From NCBI GenBank assembly GCA_016205125.1, contig JACQJE010000200.1:1-5674 (forward strand): DNA of 5,674 bases, in the 5' to 3' direction. Positions 1 to 5,674 of the stretch are shown here, in pieces. A program made the position numbers and the translations under genes. The stretch is from Deltaproteobacteria bacterium. GTDB taxonomy: Bacteria; Bdellovibrionota; O2-12-FULL-43-9; JACQJE01. The notes below the pieces were generated by a model that saw nothing but the letters and a program-made list of their open reading frames with translations, was not told the origin of the DNA and did no database searches. The stretch's first letter is position 1. Every line of letters starts with the position of its first letter.

Positions 1-1042
1 ATTTCCCAGCCCGAGCTTTGTCCGACAGTTCCGCCATCTCCCGGGCGATCTGAATGATGTTCTTCTTGTCGGCTTCTTTGACAACAGGAACAACCAACCC
101 TTTATCGGTCGCCACAGCCACACCGATGTTGTAATAATATTTATAGACAATCTCCCCTTTCGCTTCATCCAGCGTGGCATTGAGCATCGGGTATTCTTTC
201 AAAGCGGCAACGGTCGCCTTGATGATGAAGGGAAGAAAAGACAATTTGACCCCCTGAGCCGCCGCCTCCTTTTTTGTTTCTTCACGAAGCTCAACAACCT
301 CTGTCATGTCGACTTCATCAACGTAACTAAAATGCGCGGCGCGGTCTTTAGACTGGCGCATGTGTTCGGCAATTTTCTTTCGAATACCGCGGAGGGGTTC
401 ACGGCTCTCCCCATTCGGGCCAGGTTTTGGAACAGAGCGAATAATCTCTGCCGTGGGCCGCTCTGAGATCTCCGGAGCCGGTGCAAATGCCGTCTGCTGT
501 CCGGTCACTTTGCCGGCTCCGACAGGTCTCCCTCCAGAGAGGGACGCAATGACATCTTCCTTTGTGACACGACCCGCCGGCCCACTCCCTATCACCGTCG
601 CAATGTCAATCCCTTTCTCTCTCGCAAGCTTTCGGGTCGCGGGTGCTGCCAGGGCTTTTCCGGGATGAGCAAACCGAATTTCAGGCTTCATCATGGGAGC
701 AGGTTCCACAACCGCTGTTGGGGGAAGAGGCTTTTTCGACACTGCTTTCTCAGGTTCTTTTTTTGCAGGCTCTCTCTTTTCAGGCTCTTCAGCCTTGACA
801 GCTTTCGCCCCCTCTTCCGCAATTTCAACCAGCACAGAGTGAACCTTTGCAACCTCCCCCTCTTTGCAGCGAATCTTCCTGATCACTCCAGAGGTCGGTG
901 CCGTAATCTGAACGGTCGCCTTATCGGTCATCACCTCGACCATGAGCTGGTCTTCTTTGACTCTCTCCCCTTCGGCAACATGCCATTTGACAATTTCTCC
1001 TTCCGCGACCCCTTCGCCAATGTCAGGAAGTTTAAAGTCCAT
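1..1042 (-). CDS. 2-oxo acid dehydrogenase complex E2 (dihydrolipoyl acyltransferase), C-terminus cut off by the window edge
   Basis: E2 forms the core of the pyruvate or branched-chain 2-oxo acid dehydrogenase complex in the cytoplasm and moves the acyl group from E1 to CoA on a swinging lipoyl arm. Reading leftward from ATG at 1042 gives 347 uninterrupted codons. They hold one lipoyl domain (residues about 1-76, opening MDFKLPDIGEGVAEGE) with lipoyl lysine K41 in VEVMTDKATV. A Lys/Glu/Pro/Ala-rich linker follows (about 77-130), then a peripheral subunit-binding domain (about 132-168, with ATRKLAREKGID and GPAGRVTKEDV), a second linker, and the start of the acyltransferase domain from about residue 214 (REPLRGIRKKIAEHM). 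The C-terminal HxxxDG catalytic motif is outside the window. An AAGGAG site at 1049-1054 lies 6 bases before the ATG. The gene overlaps lipA by 11 bases in another frame, suggesting coupled translation. The MTDKAT lipoyl motif resembles branched-chain-type E2s, but substrate (pyruvate or branched-chain) cannot be settled here. Confidence 0.93.
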   Translation of the reverse strand, partial: MDFKLPDIGEGVAEGEIVKWHVAEGERVKEDQLMVEVMTDKATVQITAPTSGVIRKIRCKEGEVAKVHSVLVEIAEEGAKAVKAEEPEKREPAKKEPEKAVSKKPLPPTAVVEPAPMMKPEIRFAHPGKALAAPATRKLAREKGIDIATVIGSGPAGRVTKEDVIASLSGGRPVGAGKVTGQQTAFAPAPEISERPTAEIIRSVPKPGPNGESREPLRGIRKKIAEHMRQSKDRAAHFSYVDEVDMTEVVELREETKKEAAAQGVKLSFLPFIIKATVAALKEYPMLNATLDEAKGEIVYKYYYNIGVAVATDKGLVVPVVKEADKKNIIQIAREMAELSDKARAGK

Positions 1043-1988
1043 AACAGGCTCCTTGTGCTAGCTTCGCTCTTTCTTCAAGAACATGTTTGGTGAAATACTC
1101 TCCCGCCCGATAAGAGCTTCTCACGAGGGGGCCAGAGGCCACGTAGAGAAACCCTTTCTCTTTTCCCGCTTCTGCCAACTCCTGAAACTCCTCCGGAGAA
1201 ACAAACTGCGTCACCGGAAGATGCGCGTGTGTCGGCTGGAGATACTGCCCGAGCGTCAAAATCTCCACCCCCACAGCGCGAAGATCGTCCATACTCTTCT
1301 CGATTTCAGATCTCTCCTCCCCGATCCCCAGCATAAGAGAAGATTTTGTCATGCGCTCGGGATCCAACTCCTTCACTTGTGCGAGAACATTGAGAGACTG
1401 AGGATAGGCGGCTCTTCGATCCCGAACGCGCGGGGTAAGCCTCTCCACGGTTTCCAGATTATGCGCAATGACATCCGCTCCTGAATCGACAATACGCGCA
1501 ATCGCCTGCCGGTCTTCGCGAAAATCCGGAATCAGCGTTTCCACCAGAATATGCGGAGAGCGCAATTTAATTTGGCGCACGCTCTCGGCATAATGAACAG
1601 ACCCCTGATCAGGGAGATCATCGCGGTTGACCGAAGTCAGCACCACGTAATCGAGCCCCATTTCTGCAATCACATCCGCCACCTTCTTCGGCTCATCAGG
1701 ATTGAGTGCGCCGCGCGGATTCCCGCTTTTTACAGCGCAGAAACGGCAGCCGCGGGTGCAGACATCCCCCATCAACATAAAAGTGGCTGTCCCTCCCCCC
1801 CAGCACTCGCCGATATTCGGGCAACGCGCCTCTTCACAGACCGTGTGGAGATTATGGGCCCGAAGGATCTGCTTTAAATGAGCGTAACTCTCCCCGCCCG
1901 GCAGAGGGACCTTAAGCCACCGGGGCTTCTGGATTCGCTGGTTTGTTGTCTGCTGAAGGTCCGCCATCCGTACACCCAAAAATTTCAT
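1032..1988 (-). CDS. lipA: Lipoyl synthase (radical SAM)
   Basis: LipA inserts two sulfur atoms into the octanoyl group on lipoyl domains, using S-adenosylmethionine and two 4Fe-4S clusters. The 318-residue product has the usual family length and all signature residues. The auxiliary-cluster cysteines are C51, C56 and C62 (CEEARCPNIGEC), the radical SAM motif is CTRGCRFC (C77, C81, C84), and the C-terminal RSSYR motif is at 290-294, whose second serine (S292) corresponds to the auxiliary-cluster ligand in known LipA structures. I chose ATG at 1988 because GAAAGG (1997-2002) lies 8 bases upstream. A TTG directly before it (1991) and an in-frame ATG at 1967 are less likely. It is the first gene of a leftward unit, and its 3' end overlaps the E2 start. 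LipB or LplA, which would supply the octanoyl or lipoyl group, is not in the window. Confidence 0.97.
   Translation of the reverse strand: MKFLGVRMADLQQTTNQRIQKPRWLKVPLPGGESYAHLKQILRAHNLHTVCEEARCPNIGECWGGGTATFMLMGDVCTRGCRFCAVKSGNPRGALNPDEPKKVADVIAEMGLDYVVLTSVNRDDLPDQGSVHYAESVRQIKLRSPHILVETLIPDFREDRQAIARIVDSGADVIAHNLETVERLTPRVRDRRAAYPQSLNVLAQVKELDPERMTKSSLMLGIGEERSEIEKSMDDLRAVGVEILTLGQYLQPTHAHLPVTQFVSPEEFQELAEAGKEKGFLYVASGPLVRSSYRAGEYFTKHVLEERAKLAQGACYGL
1049..1054 (-). promoter_or_regulatory. Ribosome binding site of the E2 gene
   Basis: The minus strand reads AAGGAG, 6 bases before the ATG at 1042. It lies inside the last codons of lipA, so E2 translation can restart or couple as ribosomes finish lipA. 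It fixes the E2 start. Confidence 0.7.
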
Positions 1989-1996
1989 CAAACTTA

Positions 1997-2002
1997 CCTT
2001 TC
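1997..2002 (-). promoter_or_regulatory. Ribosome binding site of lipA
   Basis: The minus strand reads GAAAGG, 8 bases before ATG at 1988. It supports that ATG over the adjacent TTG at 1991 and over ATG 1967, which has only a weak GGGTG upstream. Confidence 0.5.
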
Positions 2003-2022
2003 ACTACTAATCGAATCACGGC

Positions 2023-2064
2023 GTTCGCGCAACAGGACGCCGGCAAAGTCATGGTTCGCGCAAC
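2023..2064. repeat. Two direct copies of GTTCGCGCAAC in the divergent intergenic region
   Basis: Identical 11-base copies lie at 2023-2033 and 2054-2064, 31 bases start to start, about three helical turns, so both would face the same side of the DNA. Each has GTT/AAC ends around CGCGC and is therefore partly palindromic. The first copy overlaps a separate inverted repeat, CGGCGT (2019-2024) with ACGCCG (2037-2042). The position between lipA and the exonuclease operon suggests an operator serving one or both directions. I infer this; no known regulator site is recognised. Confidence 0.45.
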
Positions 2065-2067
2065 CAT
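2051..2067. promoter_or_regulatory. Inverted repeat ATGGTT-N5-AACCAT, candidate operator or leader hairpin
   Basis: The sequence is a 17-base inverted repeat with perfect 6-base arms around CGCGC. It contains the second copy of the 11-base direct repeat and lies 25-41 bases before the exonuclease start at 2092. It could bind a dimeric repressor or form a hairpin in the 5' leader of the rightward message. No convincing -35/-10 pair was found on either strand of this region, so the promoter positions remain unplaced. Confidence 0.45.
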
Positions 2068-2080
2068 TCCTCTCGACAAA

Positions 2081-2085
2081 GGGAG
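2081..2085 (+). promoter_or_regulatory. Ribosome binding site of the exonuclease gene
   Basis: GGGAG lies 6 bases before ATG 2092, in AAAGGGAG. It favours that start over the in-frame ATG at 2131, which has GAGG at 2118-2121, 9 bases upstream. Confidence 0.55.
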
Positions 2086-2091
2086 ATTCCG

Positions 2092-2814
2092 ATGCTACAG
2101 GATGAGAAGGATCATACGAGGTTTTCATTCATGGAAGAACTGACATTGGACCAGCTTGAACGAGTCACATTCACCGTTCTTGATACCGAGACAACAGGCA
2201 AATTTCCGGAAATTGACCGAGTGATTGAGATCGGCGCCATGAAATGCCGTTTTGCGGCTCTGCCATCTGATGGTGAACTCAACGTGAGGCTTGCAGAGCC
2301 ATTCGAGACGTTCAACCAACTGATCAATCCTGAAATCCCGCTCCCGGCAGAAGTGATCTCTATTCACGGCATTCACGATGACATGCTGGCGGCAGAGCCG
2401 ACTTTTTCTCAGATCGCCTCTTCTTTTGAGGAGTTCATTGGGGAGAGCATCCTTGTAGCGCATAACGCTCCCTTTGATATCGACTTTCTTGCGGGAGAAT
2501 TCCGCCGTGCGGGCAGGGTGCCGAAACTTCACTCTGTCGTGGATACGGTTAAACTTGCGCGGATCGTCTGGCCCAATCTGGAGAATCACAAGCTGACAAC
2601 ACTCGCCAAGCTCCTCAAAGTCGATAAAGGGCCTGCCCATCGCGCACTGCAAGATACAGAATCCTGTATGCGTGTCTTTCAGGCCTGTCTGAACTTCTTC
2701 GCGAAAAAAGAGGGACCGGTGACATTGAAACAGATCTTTACCGCAGGAAACCAGAAGCCTCTGACATTCGGCGTTCCAGTCTCCGAAATGGCGAGCCAGA
2801 TGGCGCTTTTTTAA
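2092..2814 (+). CDS. DnaQ-like 3'-5' exonuclease (DEDDh family)
   Basis: The family removes nucleotides from DNA or RNA 3' ends using two metal ions; members include the DNA polymerase III epsilon proofreading subunit, RNase T and free-standing exonucleases. The 240-residue product has a complete DEDDh active site: D31 and E33 in LDTETTG (Exo I), D129 in AHNAPFDIDF (Exo II), and H183 with D188 in AHRALQDTES (Exo III). The conserved IHGI motif is at about 91-94. The fold fills about residues 24-200. The remaining 40 residues have no recognisable domain, and there is no attached polymerase, helicase or GIY-YIG nuclease. The polymerase-binding QLxLF-like clamp motif is not clear, although the protein ends in MALF. 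It is the first gene of the operon, 15 bases before the next start. True dnaQ identity cannot be claimed. ATG 2131 is an alternative start that leaves the domain intact. Confidence 0.9.
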   Translation: MLQDEKDHTRFSFMEELTLDQLERVTFTVLDTETTGKFPEIDRVIEIGAMKCRFAALPSDGELNVRLAEPFETFNQLINPEIPLPAEVISIHGIHDDMLAAEPTFSQIASSFEEFIGESILVAHNAPFDIDFLAGEFRRAGRVPKLHSVVDTVKLARIVWPNLENHKLTTLAKLLKVDKGPAHRALQDTESCMRVFQACLNFFAKKEGPVTLKQIFTAGNQKPLTFGVPVSEMASQMALF

Positions 2815-2819
2815 GCATT

Positions 2820-2825
2820 GGGAGG
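2820..2825 (+). promoter_or_regulatory. Ribosome binding site of the adenosyltransferase gene
   Basis: GGGAGG lies 4 bases before GTG 2830. It overlaps the in-frame TTG at 2818, which therefore cannot use it; this decides for the GTG start. Confidence 0.6.
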
Positions 2826-2829
2826 AAGA

Positions 2830-3387
2830 GTGAAGATCTATACCAAAAGCGGCGACAAAGGAATGACCCACTTTTATGGAGGAAAAAGTATTCCAAAGGA
2901 TCACCCAATCGTCGAATGTTATGGAACAGTCGATGAACTCAATGCTCTCATCGGGCTCGTATTGGCAAATCCATTGGACGGCGGGACGAAGAAGATCCTG
3001 GAGGATCTGCAATACCGCCTCTTTGACTTGGGTGCAGATTTAGCCGCGCCATTTGGCGAGCCTTCCAAATCCCCGACAGAGGTCATTCGCATCTCTCAGG
3101 AGGATGTGAGCCGCCTGGAAAAAACAATCGACTCTTTATCTGCAGTCCTCCCAACACTGACCCATTTCATTCTCCCTGGCGGCACTTCCACGGCGGCCAT
3201 GCTCCACTTTGCCAGAGCGGTCTGCCGGCGGGCAGAGAGACTATTCGTCAAGGCCTCTTCTTCCCATGCCCTCAATCCTCAGGCGCTCATCTTTCTCAAT
3301 CGCCTCTCAGATCTCCTTTTTGTGCTGGGGCGGTCTGTGAATTATCAGAGCGGAACAACAGAATGGGTCTGGCCAAAAGCCGAGTGA
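2830..3387 (+). CDS. PduO-type cob(I)alamin (corrinoid) adenosyltransferase
   Basis: This cytoplasmic enzyme transfers the adenosyl group of ATP to reduced cobalamin, making adenosylcobalamin. The 185-residue product matches the compact single-domain PduO family. The N-terminal ATP-binding motif is TKSGDKGMT (residues 5-13), followed by YGTVDELNALIG (31-42). The helical C-terminal half has FILPGGTSTA (113-122), RAVCRRAER (129-137) and the signature LNRLSDLLFVLGR (156-168). I chose GTG 2830 because the family usually begins directly with (M/V)KIYTK and the GGGAGG site lies just upstream. The product shows no signal peptide or extra domain. It sits 15 bases after the exonuclease and 11 bases before the dehydrogenase. 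PduO enzymes serve either corrinoid salvage or final cofactor synthesis, and the neighbours do not decide which. CobA and EutT types are excluded by these motifs. Confidence 0.95.
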   Translation: MKIYTKSGDKGMTHFYGGKSIPKDHPIVECYGTVDELNALIGLVLANPLDGGTKKILEDLQYRLFDLGADLAAPFGEPSKSPTEVIRISQEDVSRLEKTIDSLSAVLPTLTHFILPGGTSTAAMLHFARAVCRRAERLFVKASSSHALNPQALIFLNRLSDLLFVLGRSVNYQSGTTEWVWPKAE

Positions 3388-3398
3388 AGAGACAAAAT

Positions 3399-4382
3399 AT
3401 GGCAAAATCGATTCGAGCAATCTTGATCGGCATCGGTGAAATTGGACAGAAACTCCTTCATCACATTCCCTCCGCGGGAGAAATCAAACTGGCCGGCGCC
3501 GTGGATATTCACCCGAATCTTATTGGAAAACCGCTTTCAGACATCTCTGGTCATCCCGATCACCGGAAGGTCCTCATTCGGAGCACTCTTGAAGAAGCGC
3601 TCAAAGATCAGCCCGTGGACGTTGCGATATTGACCACCTCTTCCAGATTGGATCTGATCATTCCGACCATTGAGCAGTGTCTGGAGCACTCCCTCAATGT
3701 CGTCACGGCGGCAGAAGAGCTCGCTTATCCCTGGCGCTTACACCCTGAGGAAGCACGCCGAATCGACATTGCCGCGCAGGAATTCCACAAAACGGTGCTC
3801 AGCGCAGGAATCAATCCCGGCCTCTTGATGGATGCCCTGCCGAGCTGGCTGATGAGCTGGACCATTGATGTCAGGAGAGTCACAGTAAGGCGCGTTGTCG
3901 ACGTGAGTCAGCGCCGCAGTAATCTCAAGAAAAAAGCAGGCTGCGGACTCACAATCAAGGAGTTTAAGGCTCTGGTGCGTGAGCAGAAAATCGGCCACGT
4001 CGGATTATTGGAATCTCTTCATTGGATTGCCGATCGGCTTGGCTGGGATCTGTCTCAAATTAGAGAAGAAATTTTACCGATTCCTTCCGATCGCGATGAA
4101 GACCTTGTTGTCGGATCTGCGCACACCTGCAAAGGAACGGTAAAAACAGGTCAGAGTATTGAATTGGAACTTGTTTTCCAGGACGGAGCCAAACCGATTG
4201 ATCGCATTGAACTCAGAGGAACTCCCTCAATCGACCTTGAATTTCCCCATGGAGTCGATGGGGATCTCGCCACTGTGGCAAGCCTTGTGAATGGCGCTCT
4301 TCTTGTGTCTGATGGGCCAAAGGGACTGACGACGCTGGCCGCGCAATCGCTTCCGCCCGCGCTAAGACCCCGCTTCCTTTAG
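3399..4382 (+). CDS. DapB-like NAD(P)-binding dehydrogenase, related to 2,4-diaminopentanoate dehydrogenase
   Basis: The product (327 residues) begins with a Rossmann nucleotide-binding motif, GIGEIG (residues 11-16), with the acidic VD pair (35-36) at the end of the second strand, which usually favours NAD over NADP. The central part has the family-like SAGINPGLLMDALP (135-148) and GHVGLLES (199-206). These features resemble the broad 'dihydrodipicolinate reductase' group, including 2,4-diaminopentanoate dehydrogenase, which oxidises the product of B12-dependent ornithine 4,5-aminomutase. The diagnostic DapB motifs (HH..K and the APSGTA loop) are absent, so a role in lysine synthesis is not supported. 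I chose ATG 3399, 11 bases after the previous stop, with a weak GAAGAG upstream. ATG 3363 would add 12 residues overlapping the previous gene. It is the last gene of the operon and its stop overlaps the convergent gene. Exact substrate is unknown. Confidence 0.75.
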   Translation: MAKSIRAILIGIGEIGQKLLHHIPSAGEIKLAGAVDIHPNLIGKPLSDISGHPDHRKVLIRSTLEEALKDQPVDVAILTTSSRLDLIIPTIEQCLEHSLNVVTAAEELAYPWRLHPEEARRIDIAAQEFHKTVLSAGINPGLLMDALPSWLMSWTIDVRRVTVRRVVDVSQRRSNLKKKAGCGLTIKEFKALVREQKIGHVGLLESLHWIADRLGWDLSQIREEILPIPSDRDEDLVVGSAHTCKGTVKTGQSIELELVFQDGAKPIDRIELRGTPSIDLEFPHGVDGDLATVASLVNGALLVSDGPKGLTTLAAQSLPPALRPRFL

Positions 4383-5674
4383 TCTTCAGAAATGATATCA
4401 AGGAAAAGCTCATACCTATCCTCGATCACGCCAGCACCGATGGCGATCCCGGTCCCGATGATCCCCACCCGAATGATCCTCTGCCAGAGAAGGTGGCGCG
4501 GGAGCTTATAGTCTCTTAAGAGCTCCCCGTAAAAGGTCTCTTCCAGAGATCTTCCTTCCTGTGCCGCCTCTGAACGCGCCAATTTTATCCACCATTCAAT
4601 CATTGCGTAAAGGCGGCTGATATCGGAATAAAGCTTCTTCCTCTCCTCTCGCTGTTTTTCTTGTGCCCGAAGCTGTTTTCGACTCTGCCCCCCCTCCTCA
4701 ACCCCTTCATTCGCAGGCGGGAGATTCTCATATAAAAGACCCGAGAGGCGATGTGTCACCTGATGAACAGGCTCTCCCGTCACAACATTCAGTTCGTCGA
4801 TCCCCATACGGGCACGAAAAAAGGCGTATTTTATTACGTCATCGAGCAGAGCACTCGGCATCTCTGAGCCCCCAACGTTTTTTAACATCTCCCAAATCTG
4901 GGGATAGAGATCATGTTTACGATAATATCGCGTTAAAGACCTTCTCAGAGAAGCGTTGTTTCTCTCTAATTTTCCAGCTCTCTTTTCGAGTTTCTTAAGA
5001 ATCTGTCTAAAATATGCCCACACTGCATCATCATGGATCTTTATCAATCGATGACTAACCGCGAGGACGCTCGCTACAGCCTCTGCCAATTCCTGATGGG
5101 ACAGGCCGTATCGATGCAAAATATCGCTGTGCATCTTCTCCGCTTCCAGGAAAGCAGCGATACGCGCCTCTGTCGTCTCCGGCACCTCTTCTCCGTAGGG
5201 GGGAGCAAGCGATGAAACCCCCTCTGGACTCTTGATTTCAGGCGCTGCAACCCAAACATCAATATCATCAGGACCGATTTCCATCTGCCGTAGTGACCCA
5301 TCCCCGGTCTTCTCAAGAGGCGAGCCAAGCATACTGACAATCTCCGGGTCTCCGTAAAGCCTTAAAACTTGACCAAATTTTTCCGCGATTCCTGCTGGCG
5401 TTAAATCAGGCTGGATGAAACCCTCTATCCTCTTAATCGCTTCCAGGGCCTCTGTGTCGTTCAGCCGCATCGCTTTCCCTCTAAACTCCTGACACATCTC
5501 CGCAATAGCGCTCCTCTGTGGATAAACTGCATTGCTAAAAAAAAGGGGACGCCGAAGCATTTGCGCAAGGAAAGGTTCAACTTGTTGCGGGCTCCCTGCC
5601 AGCATGATGATGATACGGCGGGTCAACTGCCCAACAAGAGGCGATTCTCCCCCTATGGCTTGAGTGGATATGCA
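4379..5674 (-). CDS. Unrecognised protein with basic helices and a C-terminal hydrophobic segment; 5' end open at the window edge
   Basis: I do not recognise this protein. The frame encodes 415 residues from TTG 5626, and stays open for 16 more codons to the edge at 5674, where no ATG, GTG or TTG occurs. The purine-rich GGGGGAG at 5648-5654 lies too far (about 20 bases) from TTG 5626 to serve it, so the real start probably lies further right. Numbering from TTG 5626, there is an acidic Pro/Gly-rich stretch (about 103-153), then mostly predicted helix. Basic coil-like helices lie at about 208-237 (KKLEKRAGKLERNNASLRR) and 314-333 (SRKQLRAQEKQREERKKL). A short glycine-rich hydrophobic segment, VGIIGTGIAIGAGVI (387-401), flanked by R383 and R386, could insert into a membrane or pack as a glycine zipper. 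The last 14 residues are acidic (ending ISED). There is no obvious signal peptide within view. It converges on the operon with a 4-base stop overlap. Confidence 0.8.
   Translation of the reverse strand, partial: CISTQAIGGESPLVGQLTRRIIIMLAGSPQQVEPFLAQMLRRPLFFSNAVYPQRSAIAEMCQEFRGKAMRLNDTEALEAIKRIEGFIQPDLTPAGIAEKFGQVLRLYGDPEIVSMLGSPLEKTGDGSLRQMEIGPDDIDVWVAAPEIKSPEGVSSLAPPYGEEVPETTEARIAAFLEAEKMHSDILHRYGLSHQELAEAVASVLAVSHRLIKIHDDAVWAYFRQILKKLEKRAGKLERNNASLRRSLTRYYRKHDLYPQIWEMLKNVGGSEMPSALLDDVIKYAFFRARMGIDELNVVTGEPVHQVTHRLSGLLYENLPPANEGVEEGGQSRKQLRAQEKQREERKKLYSDISRLYAMIEWWIKLARSEAAQEGRSLEETFYGELLRDYKLPRHLLWQRIIRVGIIGTGIAIGAGVIEDRYELFLDIISED

Noticed and set aside
665..1093. Plus-strand reading frame of 142 codons over the E2 start
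   Set aside because: The Phe/Arg/Leu-rich product is the antisense of the Lys/Glu-rich E2 lipoyl domain and linker, which carry recognisable E2 motifs.
1083..1877. Plus-strand reading frames over lipA (1083-1484 and 1551-1877)
   Set aside because: Both are antisense to lipA, whose radical SAM and auxiliary-cluster cysteines are intact.
1878..2143. Small plus-strand frames (75 and 66 codons) in the divergent region
   Set aside because: They run through the lipA 5' end and into the exonuclease start, have no clear ribosome binding site and no recognisable domain.
2092..2814. Calling the exonuclease the replicative dnaQ (polymerase III epsilon)
   Set aside because: The DEDDh motifs are shared by many free-standing exonucleases, and no clear clamp- or polymerase-binding C-terminal region is evident.
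2125..3012. Long minus-strand reading frame of 295 codons across the exonuclease and the start of the adenosyltransferase
   Set aside because: It lies wholly antisense to two genes with complete catalytic motifs, has no convincing family motif, and its composition (many Cys, His, Arg) is that of an antisense shadow.
3399..4382. Calling this gene dapB for lysine biosynthesis
   Set aside because: The conserved DapB catalytic and substrate loops (HH..K and the APSGTA-type motif) are missing, while NPG..MD..LP and GHVGL.ES fit other members of the wider group.
4663..5340. Reading frames opposite or shifted within the unrecognised gene (4663-4998, 5033-5215, 5074-5340)
   Set aside because: They are short, lack ribosome binding sites and family motifs, and lie inside a continuous 432-codon frame.

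Overview
The window is dense bacterial DNA of roughly balanced base composition. It carries five protein genes and almost no non-coding sequence. Three are standard enzymes: lipoyl synthase, a 2-oxo acid dehydrogenase E2, and a PduO-type cobalamin adenosyltransferase. One is a DnaQ-fold exonuclease. One is a dehydrogenase-like protein with a Rossmann N-terminus. A sixth reading frame, at the right edge, is a long protein I do not recognise, which makes six coding regions in total. Nothing suggests a phage, transposon, CRISPR array or RNA gene. Gene content fits an aerobic or facultative Gram-negative-like bacterium, perhaps of the Nitrospirota or deltaproteobacterial kind, but I cannot assign a taxon from this sequence alone.

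Left part (1-1988, minus strand): lipA is transcribed leftward and overlaps the start of an E2 acyltransferase gene by 11 bases. The E2 runs off the left edge without its C-terminal catalytic motif. LipA inserts the sulfur atoms into the lipoyl group carried by E2-type lipoyl domains, so the enzyme and its likely substrate appear to be made from one message.

Centre (1989-2091): a divergent intergenic region of about 100 bases separates lipA from the rightward genes. It holds two copies of an 11-base sequence, GTTCGCGCAAC, 31 bases apart. One copy sits in a 17-base inverted repeat with perfect 6-base arms. This is the best candidate control site in the window.

Right-centre (2092-4382, plus strand): a compact three-gene operon encodes a DEDDh exonuclease, a cob(I)alamin adenosyltransferase, and a DapB-like/2,4-diaminopentanoate dehydrogenase-like oxidoreductase. 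The gaps between genes are 15 and 11 bases. No single pathway obviously links all three; the last two could share an adenosylcobalamin-dependent amino acid pathway, which is speculative.

Right part (4379-5674, minus strand): a large unrecognised protein converges on the operon, with the stop codons overlapping by 4 bases. Its frame stays open to the right edge, so its true start probably lies outside the window. It has basic, coil-like helices and a glycine-rich hydrophobic segment near the C-terminus.
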